Shown here: positions 1 to 6,916 of the stretch, piece after piece
How the letters are laid out: each line of letters begins with the position of its first letter
How positions within the stretch are numbered: the first letter of the stretch is position 1
The notes under the pieces: generated by a model
The model's input: only the letters and a program-made list of their open reading frames with translations
Told to the model about the DNA's origin: nothing
Databases searched by the model: none
Made by a program: the position numbers and the translations under genes
Origin: Candidatus Zixiibacteriota bacterium
GTDB taxonomy: Bacteria > Zixibacteria > MSB-5A5 > GN15 > FEB-12
DNA length: 10,554 bases
Assembly (NCBI GenBank): GCA_018816665.1
Contig: JAHIVM010000525.1
Coordinates: forward strand, 1 to 10,554
Reading direction: 5' to 3'

Positions 1-203
1 AAAAATTTCATTAACTCGAATTTATAGTAATTATATCGCCTTTTCCCCGCCGCTCCTTAGGCCACCACGTAACCTCAATAATAATATGGCATTACAAAAG
101 ATTAGAAAATCGGTCTCAAAAAAGAGCAGCGGGAATCCTGTCAAAAGATCACGCAAAAGTGTTGTATAACTTGACCAATTTACTCGCAAATCTACCAGCC
201 CCC
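1..203. other. A/T-rich non-coding stretch at left edge
   Basis: No convincing gene is seen here. The stretch is visibly richer in A and T than the genes to its right and lies beyond the qmoAB terminator. On the minus strand there is a TATAAT hexamer (30-35) and an ATG at 9-11 that would read M-K-F before leaving the window. This could be the first codons of a minus-strand gene with a short leader, but the upstream ribosome binding site is poor. An open frame from 306 to 31 on the minus strand crosses the terminator and the end of qmoB and has no recognisable content, so it is not called. Confidence 0.5.
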
Positions 204-239
204 AAAAAAGCAGGGGCCCCCGGTTGCCGGGGACCCCTG
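204..239 (-). terminator. Rho-independent terminator of the qmoAB unit
   Basis: On the minus strand, positions 239-227 and 223-211 form a 13-bp GC-rich stem (one G-U wobble at the 233/217 pair) closed by a 3-nt loop. A single C (210) and then six U residues (209-204) follow. This is a textbook intrinsic terminator. It starts 30 nt after the qmoB stop codon, so transcription is expected to end here with no further gene in the operon. Confidence 0.93.
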
Positions 240-268
240 TAGCAGTCGATTTGCGACTAAAGCTGCCG

Positions 269-2512
269 CTACATGTCCTTGTACGGGTTCGGGCCGACGC
301 CTTCAATCACCTCCAGGAAGTCATCGAAGATCTTCGGAATCTTGTCATAATCGGTTATGGCAAGTTCGTGAACCTCAACCCGCTCCTCCTCGAGGACGAG
401 CTGCTTCAGTTTCTCCTGAACATTGCCCATCCGGTACGCGGCCAGCTCACTACCCTTTACGAAATGGCACTGGTAGTCTTCACCTTTGCGACACCCGATA
501 AGCAACACCCCGTCAAAACCCGAAGCCAGCGCATCACTGATCCAGATGGTGTTCAGTGAGCCCAGGCACCGCAGCGGGATGATCCGGATCATGGAATTGT
601 ATTTGAGCCGCTTCATGCCGGCCATATCAACCGACGGCAAGGCATCGTTTTCGCAGATGAAGGCGAGAATTCGGGGTTTCTCCTCGAACTCATCGGGTAC
701 GTCAATCGCCTTGATCATTGTCGAAATCATGTTAATGCCGTAGTTCTTGAACGAGACAATACGTTCCGGACAGGCACCCAGGCAGATGCCGCACCGGCGA
801 CAGCGCAACGGATTCGGTTGCGGCGTACCCTTGTCGTCCTCATCCAGAGCACCAAAAGGGCATTCCTCGGTGCAGCGTTTGCACTGGGTGCAGCGCTGCA
901 GGAAGAACTCCGGATAGCTCAGGTCGCCGGCCCGCGGATGCAGCGCCGCGCCCCGTGACACTGACTCGACGGCCTGAATAGACTTCATAGCCGCGCCGTA
1001 GGCATCGTTGATGGCCGTCGCAAAGTCCTGCGGAGCCCGGACGGCACCGGCAGCATAGATGCCGGTACGCTGAGTTTCGTACGGGAAGCAGATGAAATGC
1101 GAGTCCGGGAAGCCGTATTTGAGGGTGGGTAGATCAGTACCCTGACGGTAGGACAGGTTCAGAATCTTGGCCCCAACCTGGGCACCGGCCGCCTCTTTCT
1201 TGCCGTCGGCAGTGGTGCCGGCTTCCGCAGCAGCCGCAGGCTCTTCACCTTCGGCCGGCGGCTGAATATCGGCGACTTTTGTGGTCGGCACCATGCCGGT
1301 GGCCAGCACGACCATATCGGCCTTGATGACAATGTCCTCGCCGAGCAATGTCTCCTCGACATTGACCGCGATCCTGCCGTCGGACTCTTTGGTCACGCCG
1401 GCGATTTCACCCTTGGTGAAAAACACGCCCTCGTCCATCTGACAGTGAGCATAAAACTTCTCAAACTGGGCAGGAGAGCGAACGTCCTTGTACACCACAT
1501 AGATCTTGGCGTCGGGATACTGCTCCCGTACATACCGGGTCTGCTTCAGCGACACGCGGCAGCATACCGATGAACAGTAGGGGAGATGGTCCTGATCGCG
1601 TGACCCGGCACACTGGATAAACACAATGCTGTTAACCGGTTTACCGTCGGAAGGCCGCTTGATCCCCCCGTTGCTCACCATCTCTTCCATCTTGATATTC
1701 GTGATGACGTCGGGTGAACAGCCGTATCCCAGATGGGTGAGTTTGTCGGCCTCGTACGGTTTCCAGCCGGTGGAAAGAATGATGGAGCCAACCGTCAGCT
1801 CATGGCCGCCGTTGCCGTTGGCGAGAGCGACCGCGAACTTGCCGGGCTGGCCGGCAGTCTTTTTCACCGTCGTGCCGAGATGGACAGTGATATTGTTGTC
1901 ACTCTCGACCTCTTTGATAAGGCCCGCCACTCCGGTGTCTTCAAGCTCTTCGTACGGCGGGTGCTTGGGGAAAACTTTGGTAAACCTGGTGGCCCAGCCG
2001 CCGAGTTTATCCGCCTTCTCCACGAGGGTGACCTTATAACCGGCCAGCGATGCCTGTCTGGCAGCCGTCATACCGGTCATGCCGCCGCCGACCACCATGA
2101 TGTCCCTGGAGGTTTCTTCAATCAACGGTTCCGGCGGGTCGACCGTCTGCACTTTGGCAATGCCCATGCGGAGATAGTCTTCCGCAAGCATCTGCGTGTC
2201 TTCGTCGTTCGGCTCATGGGACCAGGCAACCTGCTCGCGCAGGTTGGTGCGATCCACGAGAACATCCTTGCCGAAATCAAACAATTCCGGGAAGGTACGG
2301 ATTGAGCAGGCAGCTACGACAATGCGATTGACTCCCTCAGAGGCGATATCGTTTTTGATCGCATCGATCCCGGCCTGGCTGCAGAGGATATCCTGACACT
2401 TACAGATAGCGACTTTGGGATTCCCCTCGGCCAGGGCGACAAGTTTGTCGACATCCAGGCATTTTGCGATTTCGCAGCCTTTACATATATAAACGCCAGT
2501 TTTCTTTTCCAT
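269..2512 (-). CDS. qmoB: Quinone-interacting membrane-bound oxidoreductase subunit QmoB (HdrA/MvhD-like)
   Basis: This 747-residue protein has the QmoB architecture. QmoB is a cytoplasmic flavo-iron-sulfur subunit of the Qmo complex, which links the quinone pool to APS reductase in sulfate reducers and in some sulfur oxidisers. An N-terminal Cys-rich segment (C10, C13, C18, C37, C39, C44) precedes an HdrA-type FAD domain with VVGGGMTG at about 140-147. The HdrA-family cysteine motif lies at C301, C313, C317 and C318. Two [4Fe-4S] ferredoxin motifs follow (C541/544/547/551 and C571/574/577/581). The C-terminal domain resembles MvhD/FlpD, with C620, C649, C674 and C682 as likely [2Fe-2S] ligands. 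An Ala/Glu/Gly-rich segment at 413-448 interrupts the flavoprotein part. The ATG is set by an AAGGAG (2526-2521) 8 nt upstream that overlaps the end of qmoA, so the two genes are probably translationally coupled. A generic HdrA paralogue is the alternative, but pairing with QmoA makes QmoB much more likely. Confidence 0.92.
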   Translation of the reverse strand: MEKKTGVYICKGCEIAKCLDVDKLVALAEGNPKVAICKCQDILCSQAGIDAIKNDIASEGVNRIVVAACSIRTFPELFDFGKDVLVDRTNLREQVAWSHEPNDEDTQMLAEDYLRMGIAKVQTVDPPEPLIEETSRDIMVVGGGMTGMTAARQASLAGYKVTLVEKADKLGGWATRFTKVFPKHPPYEELEDTGVAGLIKEVESDNNITVHLGTTVKKTAGQPGKFAVALANGNGGHELTVGSIILSTGWKPYEADKLTHLGYGCSPDVITNIKMEEMVSNGGIKRPSDGKPVNSIVFIQCAGSRDQDHLPYCSSVCCRVSLKQTRYVREQYPDAKIYVVYKDVRSPAQFEKFYAHCQMDEGVFFTKGEIAGVTKESDGRIAVNVEETLLGEDIVIKADMVVLATGMVPTTKVADIQPPAEGEEPAAAAEAGTTADGKKEAAGAQVGAKILNLSYRQGTDLPTLKYGFPDSHFICFPYETQRTGIYAAGAVRAPQDFATAINDAYGAAMKSIQAVESVSRGAALHPRAGDLSYPEFFLQRCTQCKRCTEECPFGALDEDDKGTPQPNPLRCRRCGICLGACPERIVSFKNYGINMISTMIKAIDVPDEFEEKPRILAFICENDALPSVDMAGMKRLKYNSMIRIIPLRCLGSLNTIWISDALASGFDGVLLIGCRKGEDYQCHFVKGSELAAYRMGNVQEKLKQLVLEEERVEVHELAITDYDKIPKIFDDFLEVIEGVGPNPYKDM

Positions 2513-2516
2513 CGTC

Positions 2517-3809
2517 TTAACTCCTTGCGCCCATGTTCAAAGCTTTCAAGGCTGCGCCGGTAGCATCCTGGACCGAAGCGGCAACATCGACCGGGCGATT
2601 TGCCACGCCGGCACCAATCACGCCCTGGCTATCCGGAGCAATGAATCCGTACTCATCGAGCGGCGTGTCGAGCGGCGGGGGATCGTCCACCGTGTTGGGA
2701 ACCATTCCGGTCGCAAGCACCGCCATATCAACTTCCATCTCGGTGACTTCACCGGTGAGGGTGTTTTCGGCGTGGAGAATAACGTTCTGATTGGTCGGAT
2801 TCTCGGTGATTTTGCCAACCTTGCCGCGATGGAAAAAGAACTTGTCATCGCCCTGCTGTTTGACATAAAAGTCTTCCATCCGACCCGGCGAGCGGACATC
2901 GATATAAAACAGATGAATCTCAGCCTCGGGATAGCGTTCGCGAACGTAGGTGGCCTGTTTCATCGAGGCCAGGCAACACACCGCCGAGCAATACGGCAGA
3001 TGGTTTTCATCGCGCGAGCCCGCGCACTGCACAAAACCGATTTTCTTGATCTCGGCAGCGTCCGACGGACGAGTGATTTTGCCTTCGGTCGGACCGGACT
3101 GGGCGGCCAGTCGCTCCATGATGACGTTGGTGACGACGTTTTTGTATTTGCCGAACCCCAGGTTGTCTATCCTGGTGGCATCGTAGGGTTTCCAGCCGGT
3201 TGCCCAGACGATTCCGCCGACTTTTGCCGTTATTGTGCGGGGTTGCATATCCAAATCGATGGCGTTGTATTCACAGGCTTCTACGCACTTTTTCATCCGC
3301 TCGTCACTCGCAAAGGCCGGATCGACAACATAGCGCTGCGGGTAGGCCATGAGATGGGGCAGATAGATGGCCTTGGTTTTGTTCAGTCCGTAGTTGAAGT
3401 CATTGTCGCGCTCTATTTCACAGACCTTTTCACATTCGCCGCAGGCCGTACATCGGGAATTGACATAACGCGGGTGCAGCGTGATAGTGACTTCATAGTT
3501 GCCCGGAGTGCCCGTAACTTTGTCAACCGTCGCAAGCGTCAGGACCCGAATGAACGGATTGACACGCATACGCTTAAGGTTGATTTCTATGCCGCAGGTC
3601 GGGGGACAGAGCTTGGGGAAATACTGATTGGAAGTTGCAACCCGTCCGCCGATCGAAGGGGCCTTCTCCAGGAGTATTACATGCTTGCCGACCTCGGCGG
3701 TCTCGATAGCGGTTGTCATCCCTGCTATACCGCCACCGACGACGAGGGTCTCGGCTTTGATGATATCACCGGGATCGTCAGGATTCACAGCCGGTTCAAA
3801 TTCAGCCAT
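2517..3809 (-). CDS. qmoA: Quinone-interacting membrane-bound oxidoreductase subunit QmoA
   Basis: This 430-residue HdrA-like flavoprotein is the first gene of the qmo unit. The FAD-binding loop VVGGGIAG is at about 23-30, followed by an acidic-end strand and GGRVA (54-58). A conserved LCPPTCG segment (C68, C72) comes next. One complete [4Fe-4S] motif is present (C120, C123, C126, C130), followed by DNDFNYG, which is typical of QmoA. A second site has only two cysteines (C175, C179). The HdrA-family motif is at C262, C274, C278 and C279. QmoA acts in the cytoplasm with QmoB, passing electrons between a membrane QmoC-type subunit and APS reductase. The start chosen is the ATG at 3809, which has AAGGAG (3821-3816) 6 nt upstream. 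An in-frame ATG at 3815 abuts the ribosome binding site, and a TTG at 3836 lies upstream of it; both are unlikely. No aprBA or other gene lies just upstream. Confidence 0.93.
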   Translation of the reverse strand: MAEFEPAVNPDDPGDIIKAETLVVGGGIAGMTTAIETAEVGKHVILLEKAPSIGGRVATSNQYFPKLCPPTCGIEINLKRMRVNPFIRVLTLATVDKVTGTPGNYEVTITLHPRYVNSRCTACGECEKVCEIERDNDFNYGLNKTKAIYLPHLMAYPQRYVVDPAFASDERMKKCVEACEYNAIDLDMQPRTITAKVGGIVWATGWKPYDATRIDNLGFGKYKNVVTNVIMERLAAQSGPTEGKITRPSDAAEIKKIGFVQCAGSRDENHLPYCSAVCCLASMKQATYVRERYPEAEIHLFYIDVRSPGRMEDFYVKQQGDDKFFFHRGKVGKITENPTNQNVILHAENTLTGEVTEMEVDMAVLATGMVPNTVDDPPPLDTPLDEYGFIAPDSQGVIGAGVANRPVDVAASVQDATGAALKALNMGARS

Positions 3810-3854
3810 CGCCATCTCCTTGAGGTTCCTGCCCAACGTTTTGTGGGTCAGTCT

Positions 3855-3959
3855 CTTATACCTTCAGTTTGCTGCCGTGATTGTTAAAATTTTCACAATC
3901 GCGGTTACTCAACCAGACCTACTATCAAGTGGTTGCGTAAGCCTGTGCCGGGTATTATA
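3855..3959 (-). promoter_or_regulatory. Candidate qmoA promoter region
   Basis: Two possible minus-strand -10 hexamers are visible. One is a perfect TATAAT at 3959-3954 in an A/T-rich stretch. The other is TATAAG at 3860-3855, 45 nt upstream of the qmoA ATG. Neither has a good TTGACA at 16-18 nt. With the nearer hexamer, the palindrome at 3879-3900 would overlap the -35 region. With the farther one, it would lie downstream of the transcription start. Either position suits a repressor, but the promoter itself is only a suggestion. Confidence 0.3.
3879..3900. promoter_or_regulatory. Operator-like palindrome, Rex- or CRP/FNR-type
   Basis: A 22-bp inverted repeat matches its own reverse complement at 20 of 22 positions. 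Its core, TTGTTAAAATTTTCACAA (3881-3898), fits the Rex consensus TTGTGAA-N4-TTCACAA with one mismatch; the changed half-site TTGTTAA is itself used by clostridial Rex proteins. The same core fits TTGTGA-N6-TCACAA, the CRP/FNR-family (HcpR-like) pattern, also with one mismatch. It lies about 70 bp upstream of the qmoA start. Rex senses NADH/NAD+ and is known or predicted to control sulfate-reduction genes in sulfate reducers, so this placement is meaningful. Which regulator binds cannot be decided from the sequence. Confidence 0.6.
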
Positions 3960-4213
3960 AGGCATATATATAATGCGTGATGGCAAAGGGCGCAAGGAAA
4001 TTAGTAACCCTCGGCGCCCCGTTTCTGCACCAGTGCCTATTAATGAGTGGCAAATGGTCCTCCATTTACAGTCCCCCCATTTGAGACGGTTTTCGTCGTT
4101 CCGATTTCAACATTGACACCTGATGGCCCCGGGGGTATGCTTCCGAATACCGCTGCGGCGGTTGATGAAAGATCACTATGCCTATTAATGTACTATACAA
4201 GGAGTCAATTACG

Positions 4214-4933
4214 ATGCGGACAGGCAAACTGGTTGTACTGGCGGCGTTGGTCCTGATTTTTGGACTGACCGGCAGTGCCGACGCCGGGGTGTACATCAAG
4301 ATGTTGAATCACACCGACGCAATGAACGTGATGGGGCAGTCCTCCCCGGCCCGGGATGATACCACCGTACTCTGGATGAGTGGCGACATGGGCTACCAGG
4401 ACCACGGCACCGAAGGGGTGACCATATTTCGAGGCGACAAGCAAATGATCTATCTTGTCAGCCCTGAGACAAAAAGCTATGTGGAAGTTTCCCTGGATCC
4501 AAACGCCCCGCCGGCAGCTGCCAATCCCATGGCGGCAATGATGGGTACGCCCACGGTCACGGTCACACCGACAGACGAAACCAAAAAGATCGGCGACTGG
4601 GACGCCAAGAAATATGTCGTAAGCATAGCCATGGGGCCGATGAAAATGACCAATGATCATTGGGCCACCGAAGATATCAACATTGATGCCGAGAAATACC
4701 AGGCTCTGTCATCGGGCATGATGATGCAACTCCCCGGCTTTGCGGAAGCAATGAAAGAGCTGTACAAAATCAAGGGGATGGTCGTTGAGAGCAAGGGTGT
4801 GGTTAACATCATGGGAACCGAAGTCGGCAACTGGACGAAGGTGCTGGAGTCCGCCGAGAAGGATCCGCCGGAAGGTATCTTTGACATTCCCGAGGGTTAC
4901 GAGAAAGTTGACATGCTGCGACCGGGCCGGTAA
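4214..4933 (+). CDS. Secreted DUF4412/LolA-like protein, function unknown
   Basis: The product is 239 residues with a clear Sec signal peptide (basic RTGK, then a hydrophobic core, likely cleaved after SADA at residue 24). The mature part has the feel of DUF4412 or LolA/LppX-like periplasmic proteins: short alternating beta segments, a statement-like core GDWDAKKY (127-134), an HW..ED pair (149-154), and a C-terminal IFDIPEGYE (222-230). It is rich in methionine (MAAMM at 106-110, MMMQ at 169-172). The ATG at 4214 is chosen because AAGGAG (4199-4204) sits 9 nt upstream and the signal peptide then begins at residue 1; an earlier ATG at 4178 has neither. It is the first gene of a same-strand run of five. 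Proteins of this fold often bind lipids or hydrophobic chains, but no ligand is shown here. Confidence 0.8.
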   Translation: MRTGKLVVLAALVLIFGLTGSADAGVYIKMLNHTDAMNVMGQSSPARDDTTVLWMSGDMGYQDHGTEGVTIFRGDKQMIYLVSPETKSYVEVSLDPNAPPAAANPMAAMMGTPTVTVTPTDETKKIGDWDAKKYVVSIAMGPMKMTNDHWATEDINIDAEKYQALSSGMMMQLPGFAEAMKELYKIKGMVVESKGVVNIMGTEVGNWTKVLESAEKDPPEGIFDIPEGYEKVDMLRPGR

Positions 4934-4989
4934 TTCGACCGCCTGCGGGGGAGAGTGACGCATCGCGGCACAGACATCAGATTCTCGCA

Positions 4990-5018
4990 GGAGTGGCGCT
5001 GTCTGGCGGCGCCACTCC
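4990..5018 (+). other. Strong intergenic hairpin with no U-tract
   Basis: GGAGTGGCGC (4990-4999) and GCGCCACTCC (5009-5018) form a perfect 10-bp stem with a 9-nt loop. It lies in the 141-bp gap between the DUF4412-like gene and the CsgG/OmpA fusion gene. No T-run follows, so it is not a standard terminator. It may protect or process the mRNA, or change the ratio of the two gene products. Confidence 0.65.
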
Positions 5019-5074
5019 GTCATTGCGCAGCATTCTACATTCATCACGACGACATTCAGACAGGGAGAAGAACG

Positions 5075-6901
5075 ATGTTACGGTCTGTAATCAACATTCG
5101 TCTGATCGGCCTGTTGCTGATCCTGACGCTGGTCTGTGGGGGGGCGGTGGCCGATGTCGAGGAAACATTGACGTATCAGGGCAACCGGGCCAGAATCGCT
5201 GTTGGAACGATCAAACCGAAAGCCGATCGCTGTACCCGCGACATGGCCGCCGCGATCGGTGAGATGTTATCCACTACCCTGGTCAATACTGAGAAGTTTA
5301 TTGTGCTGGCCAGTCAGGAAGAAGTGGGCGAACTGGCCGATGAAATCGACCTGGCTCAGTCCGGCTATGTCGAGGAAGGTCGCGGCCCCGACAAGGGACT
5401 GATGGAAGGTGCTGATCTGCTCATTACCGGTGCTGTAACGTCATTTGAACCCGATGCCGGCGGCAGCGGCGGCGGTCTGGGCGGCCTGACCAAAAAGGCC
5501 TTTGGCAAGGTAGGTATAGACAGCAAGACGGCCAAAATCGAAATGGATATCAAACTCATCGATATCCGTACCCGTCGCGTCCTAAAAGCCAAAACAATTA
5601 AAGCCGAATCCAAGAACTGGAAGGTCGGAATGGACGGCGGCGGCTGGACCGAAGATGTTGCCATGGTCGGTGATCTGGGGATGTACTCCAATGAGCCGAT
5701 GGAGAAGGCCATTCGTGCAGCGCTGGCCCAAACGATCGATATGGTCTCAAAGGAGGTCCCGAAGGAGTACTACCGTTACCAGGGGCAGGGACAATACACC
5801 CAGGAATACGGCGGCGGACAGACAGCTCCGGCGCCCAATGCTCCGGCTGCGGCCAACCAGATGGCGCCCACCGGTACGGCGACCGCGACCGCGACTGCAA
5901 CGGCGACGTCGTCGGCCAAAGTCGCCGAGGACATGACGATTTATAGCAAGTACGATTTCATCCCCGGCGACAAGGTACTTTTCTACGATGACATGTCCAA
6001 TGAAGAGGAAGGCGAATTTCCCTTCCGCTGGAATCTCGAGCGCGGTGTGCTGGAGATCATCCGCATGGGCGGCGAGTTCTGGATCATGTGTACCAATGAC
6101 GGCAGGATCCGCCCGCGCATGAAGGATGCACCGCTGCCTGAGGAATATACCGTTGAACTGGAATTCTATTCCTGGGGTGACGAAAACAACTATAGTTCGT
6201 TTACGATTTCCTGGGTCGATGCCAAAGGGAGCAACATAGCCCAATATGCCAACAGCGGCTACGGCCTGAACCATACCATGATAAGTGTCAAAGGCAAGAC
6301 CATTGCCAGTAAATCGCTGCCGGATTTCACGACCAAGGGTCCGCACAAGATGCGCATTATGGCCACCTCCCGCTCCATCAAGTGCTATCTTGACGAGGAA
6401 CGCGTAGCCAATATCCCGAGAGTTGATGACTTTCATCCGGTGGGATTCAGGCTGGAGACAAGTCCCGATTGGCGCGCGGCCGAGAAAGAGAAGTACTGCC
6501 TCTTCCGGGGTTTCCGGTTCGCGGAGGGAGGCAAATCCTTCAAGGATCAGATGGCCGAAACGGGGCGCGTGGTGACGCACGGTATTCTTTTTGACAAGGG
6601 ATCGGCCACCATCAAAGGCCAGTCGTTCAAAACACTCAAAAATATCGGCGATATGCTGACCGATGATCCCGCGCTGCGAGTGTGCATTGAGGGACATACC
6701 GACAGTGACGGCGCCGATGATTTCAACATGACCCTGTCCCGGCAGCGAGCGGAGTCCGTCCGGCAGTACCTTACGACTACGTACGGCATCGCCGCCGACC
6801 GTCTCGAATGCCAGGGCAAAGGGGAATCCTCGCCGATCGATACGAACGATTCGCCCGAGGGCAAAGCGAACAACCGGCGCGTGGAGTTCGTGAAACTGTA
6901 G
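5075..6901 (+). CDS. CsgG-like / LamG-like / OmpA three-domain envelope protein
   Basis: The product has 608 residues in three parts behind a signal peptide (likely cleaved after GGAVA at residue 26). Residues about 35-230 resemble the CsgG family: an IAVGTI strand, a long helix then FIVL, ADLLITGAVTSF (113-124), a Gly-rich loop (129-137), then KIEMDIKLIDIRTRRVL (154-170). A Pro/Ala-rich linker ends in five Thr-Ala repeats (268-277). Residues about 290-485 look like a concanavalin/LamG-type beta-sandwich that opens with YDFIPGDKVLFYDD. Residues about 495-608 are an OmpA-type peptidoglycan-binding domain with EGHTDSDG (539-546), LSRQRAE (554-560) and the terminal NNRRVEF; D543 and R558 are the expected diaminopimelate contacts. 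It should sit in the periplasm, bound to peptidoglycan. The ATG at 5075 is chosen for its AGGGAG 7 nt upstream and the signal peptide; the open frame extends to 4955 without either. No lipobox is present, unlike true CsgG. Confidence 0.87.
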   Translation: MLRSVINIRLIGLLLILTLVCGGAVADVEETLTYQGNRARIAVGTIKPKADRCTRDMAAAIGEMLSTTLVNTEKFIVLASQEEVGELADEIDLAQSGYVEEGRGPDKGLMEGADLLITGAVTSFEPDAGGSGGGLGGLTKKAFGKVGIDSKTAKIEMDIKLIDIRTRRVLKAKTIKAESKNWKVGMDGGGWTEDVAMVGDLGMYSNEPMEKAIRAALAQTIDMVSKEVPKEYYRYQGQGQYTQEYGGGQTAPAPNAPAAANQMAPTGTATATATATATSSAKVAEDMTIYSKYDFIPGDKVLFYDDMSNEEEGEFPFRWNLERGVLEIIRMGGEFWIMCTNDGRIRPRMKDAPLPEEYTVELEFYSWGDENNYSSFTISWVDAKGSNIAQYANSGYGLNHTMISVKGKTIASKSLPDFTTKGPHKMRIMATSRSIKCYLDEERVANIPRVDDFHPVGFRLETSPDWRAAEKEKYCLFRGFRFAEGGKSFKDQMAETGRVVTHGILFDKGSATIKGQSFKTLKNIGDMLTDDPALRVCIEGHTDSDGADDFNMTLSRQRAESVRQYLTTTYGIAADRLECQGKGESSPIDTNDSPEGKANNRRVEFVKL

Positions 6902-6916
6902 ATGGGAGAGACCTCA

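Larger units (their letters stand above)
3810..4213. other. Divergent intergenic region between qmoA and the envelope cluster
   Basis: About 400 bp without a supported gene separates the leftward qmoA from the rightward 4214 gene. It holds the qmoA ribosome binding site, the Rex/CRP-like palindrome at 3879-3900, an A/T-rich stretch at 3954-3973 with TATAAT-like hexamers, and a 12-bp direct repeat TGCCTATTAATG at 4034-4045 and 4179-4190. The part from about 4000 to 4170 has short open frames on both strands with no recognisable content. No clear promoter for the rightward genes was found; the second copy of the 12-bp repeat lies just upstream of their first ribosome binding site. Confidence 0.6.

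Noticed and set aside
31..306. Minus-strand open frame over the left edge
   Set aside because: It runs through the terminator stem and the end of qmoB; no binding site or recognisable content.
2772..3887. 371-codon open frame on the plus strand opposite qmoA
   Set aside because: It lies fully antisense to a gene with strong family motifs, has no ribosome binding site or recognisable content, and is explained by the codon pattern of the real gene.
3954..3976. A/T-rich near-palindrome GCAT...ATGC as a second operator
   Set aside because: Symmetry comes mainly from alternating A and T, which is expected in a promoter-like stretch; it fits no known site.
4047..4256. Short plus-strand open frame in the divergent region
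   Set aside because: No ribosome binding site, Pro-rich unremarkable sequence, and it overlaps the well-supported start at 4214 in another frame.
4955..5074. N-terminal extension of the fusion protein by 40 residues
   Set aside because: It would put the signal peptide inside the protein and has no ribosome binding site, whereas the ATG at 5075 has both features.
5876..5908. Hexamer-like repeat that could be a satellite or regulatory repeat
   Set aside because: It is in frame and encodes a Thr-Ala linker inside a real gene, so it is a coding low-complexity tract.
5747..6697. 316-codon minus-strand open frame opposite the fusion gene
   Set aside because: Antisense to conserved LamG-like and OmpA coding sequence, no plausible domains, Arg-rich end typical of shadow translation.
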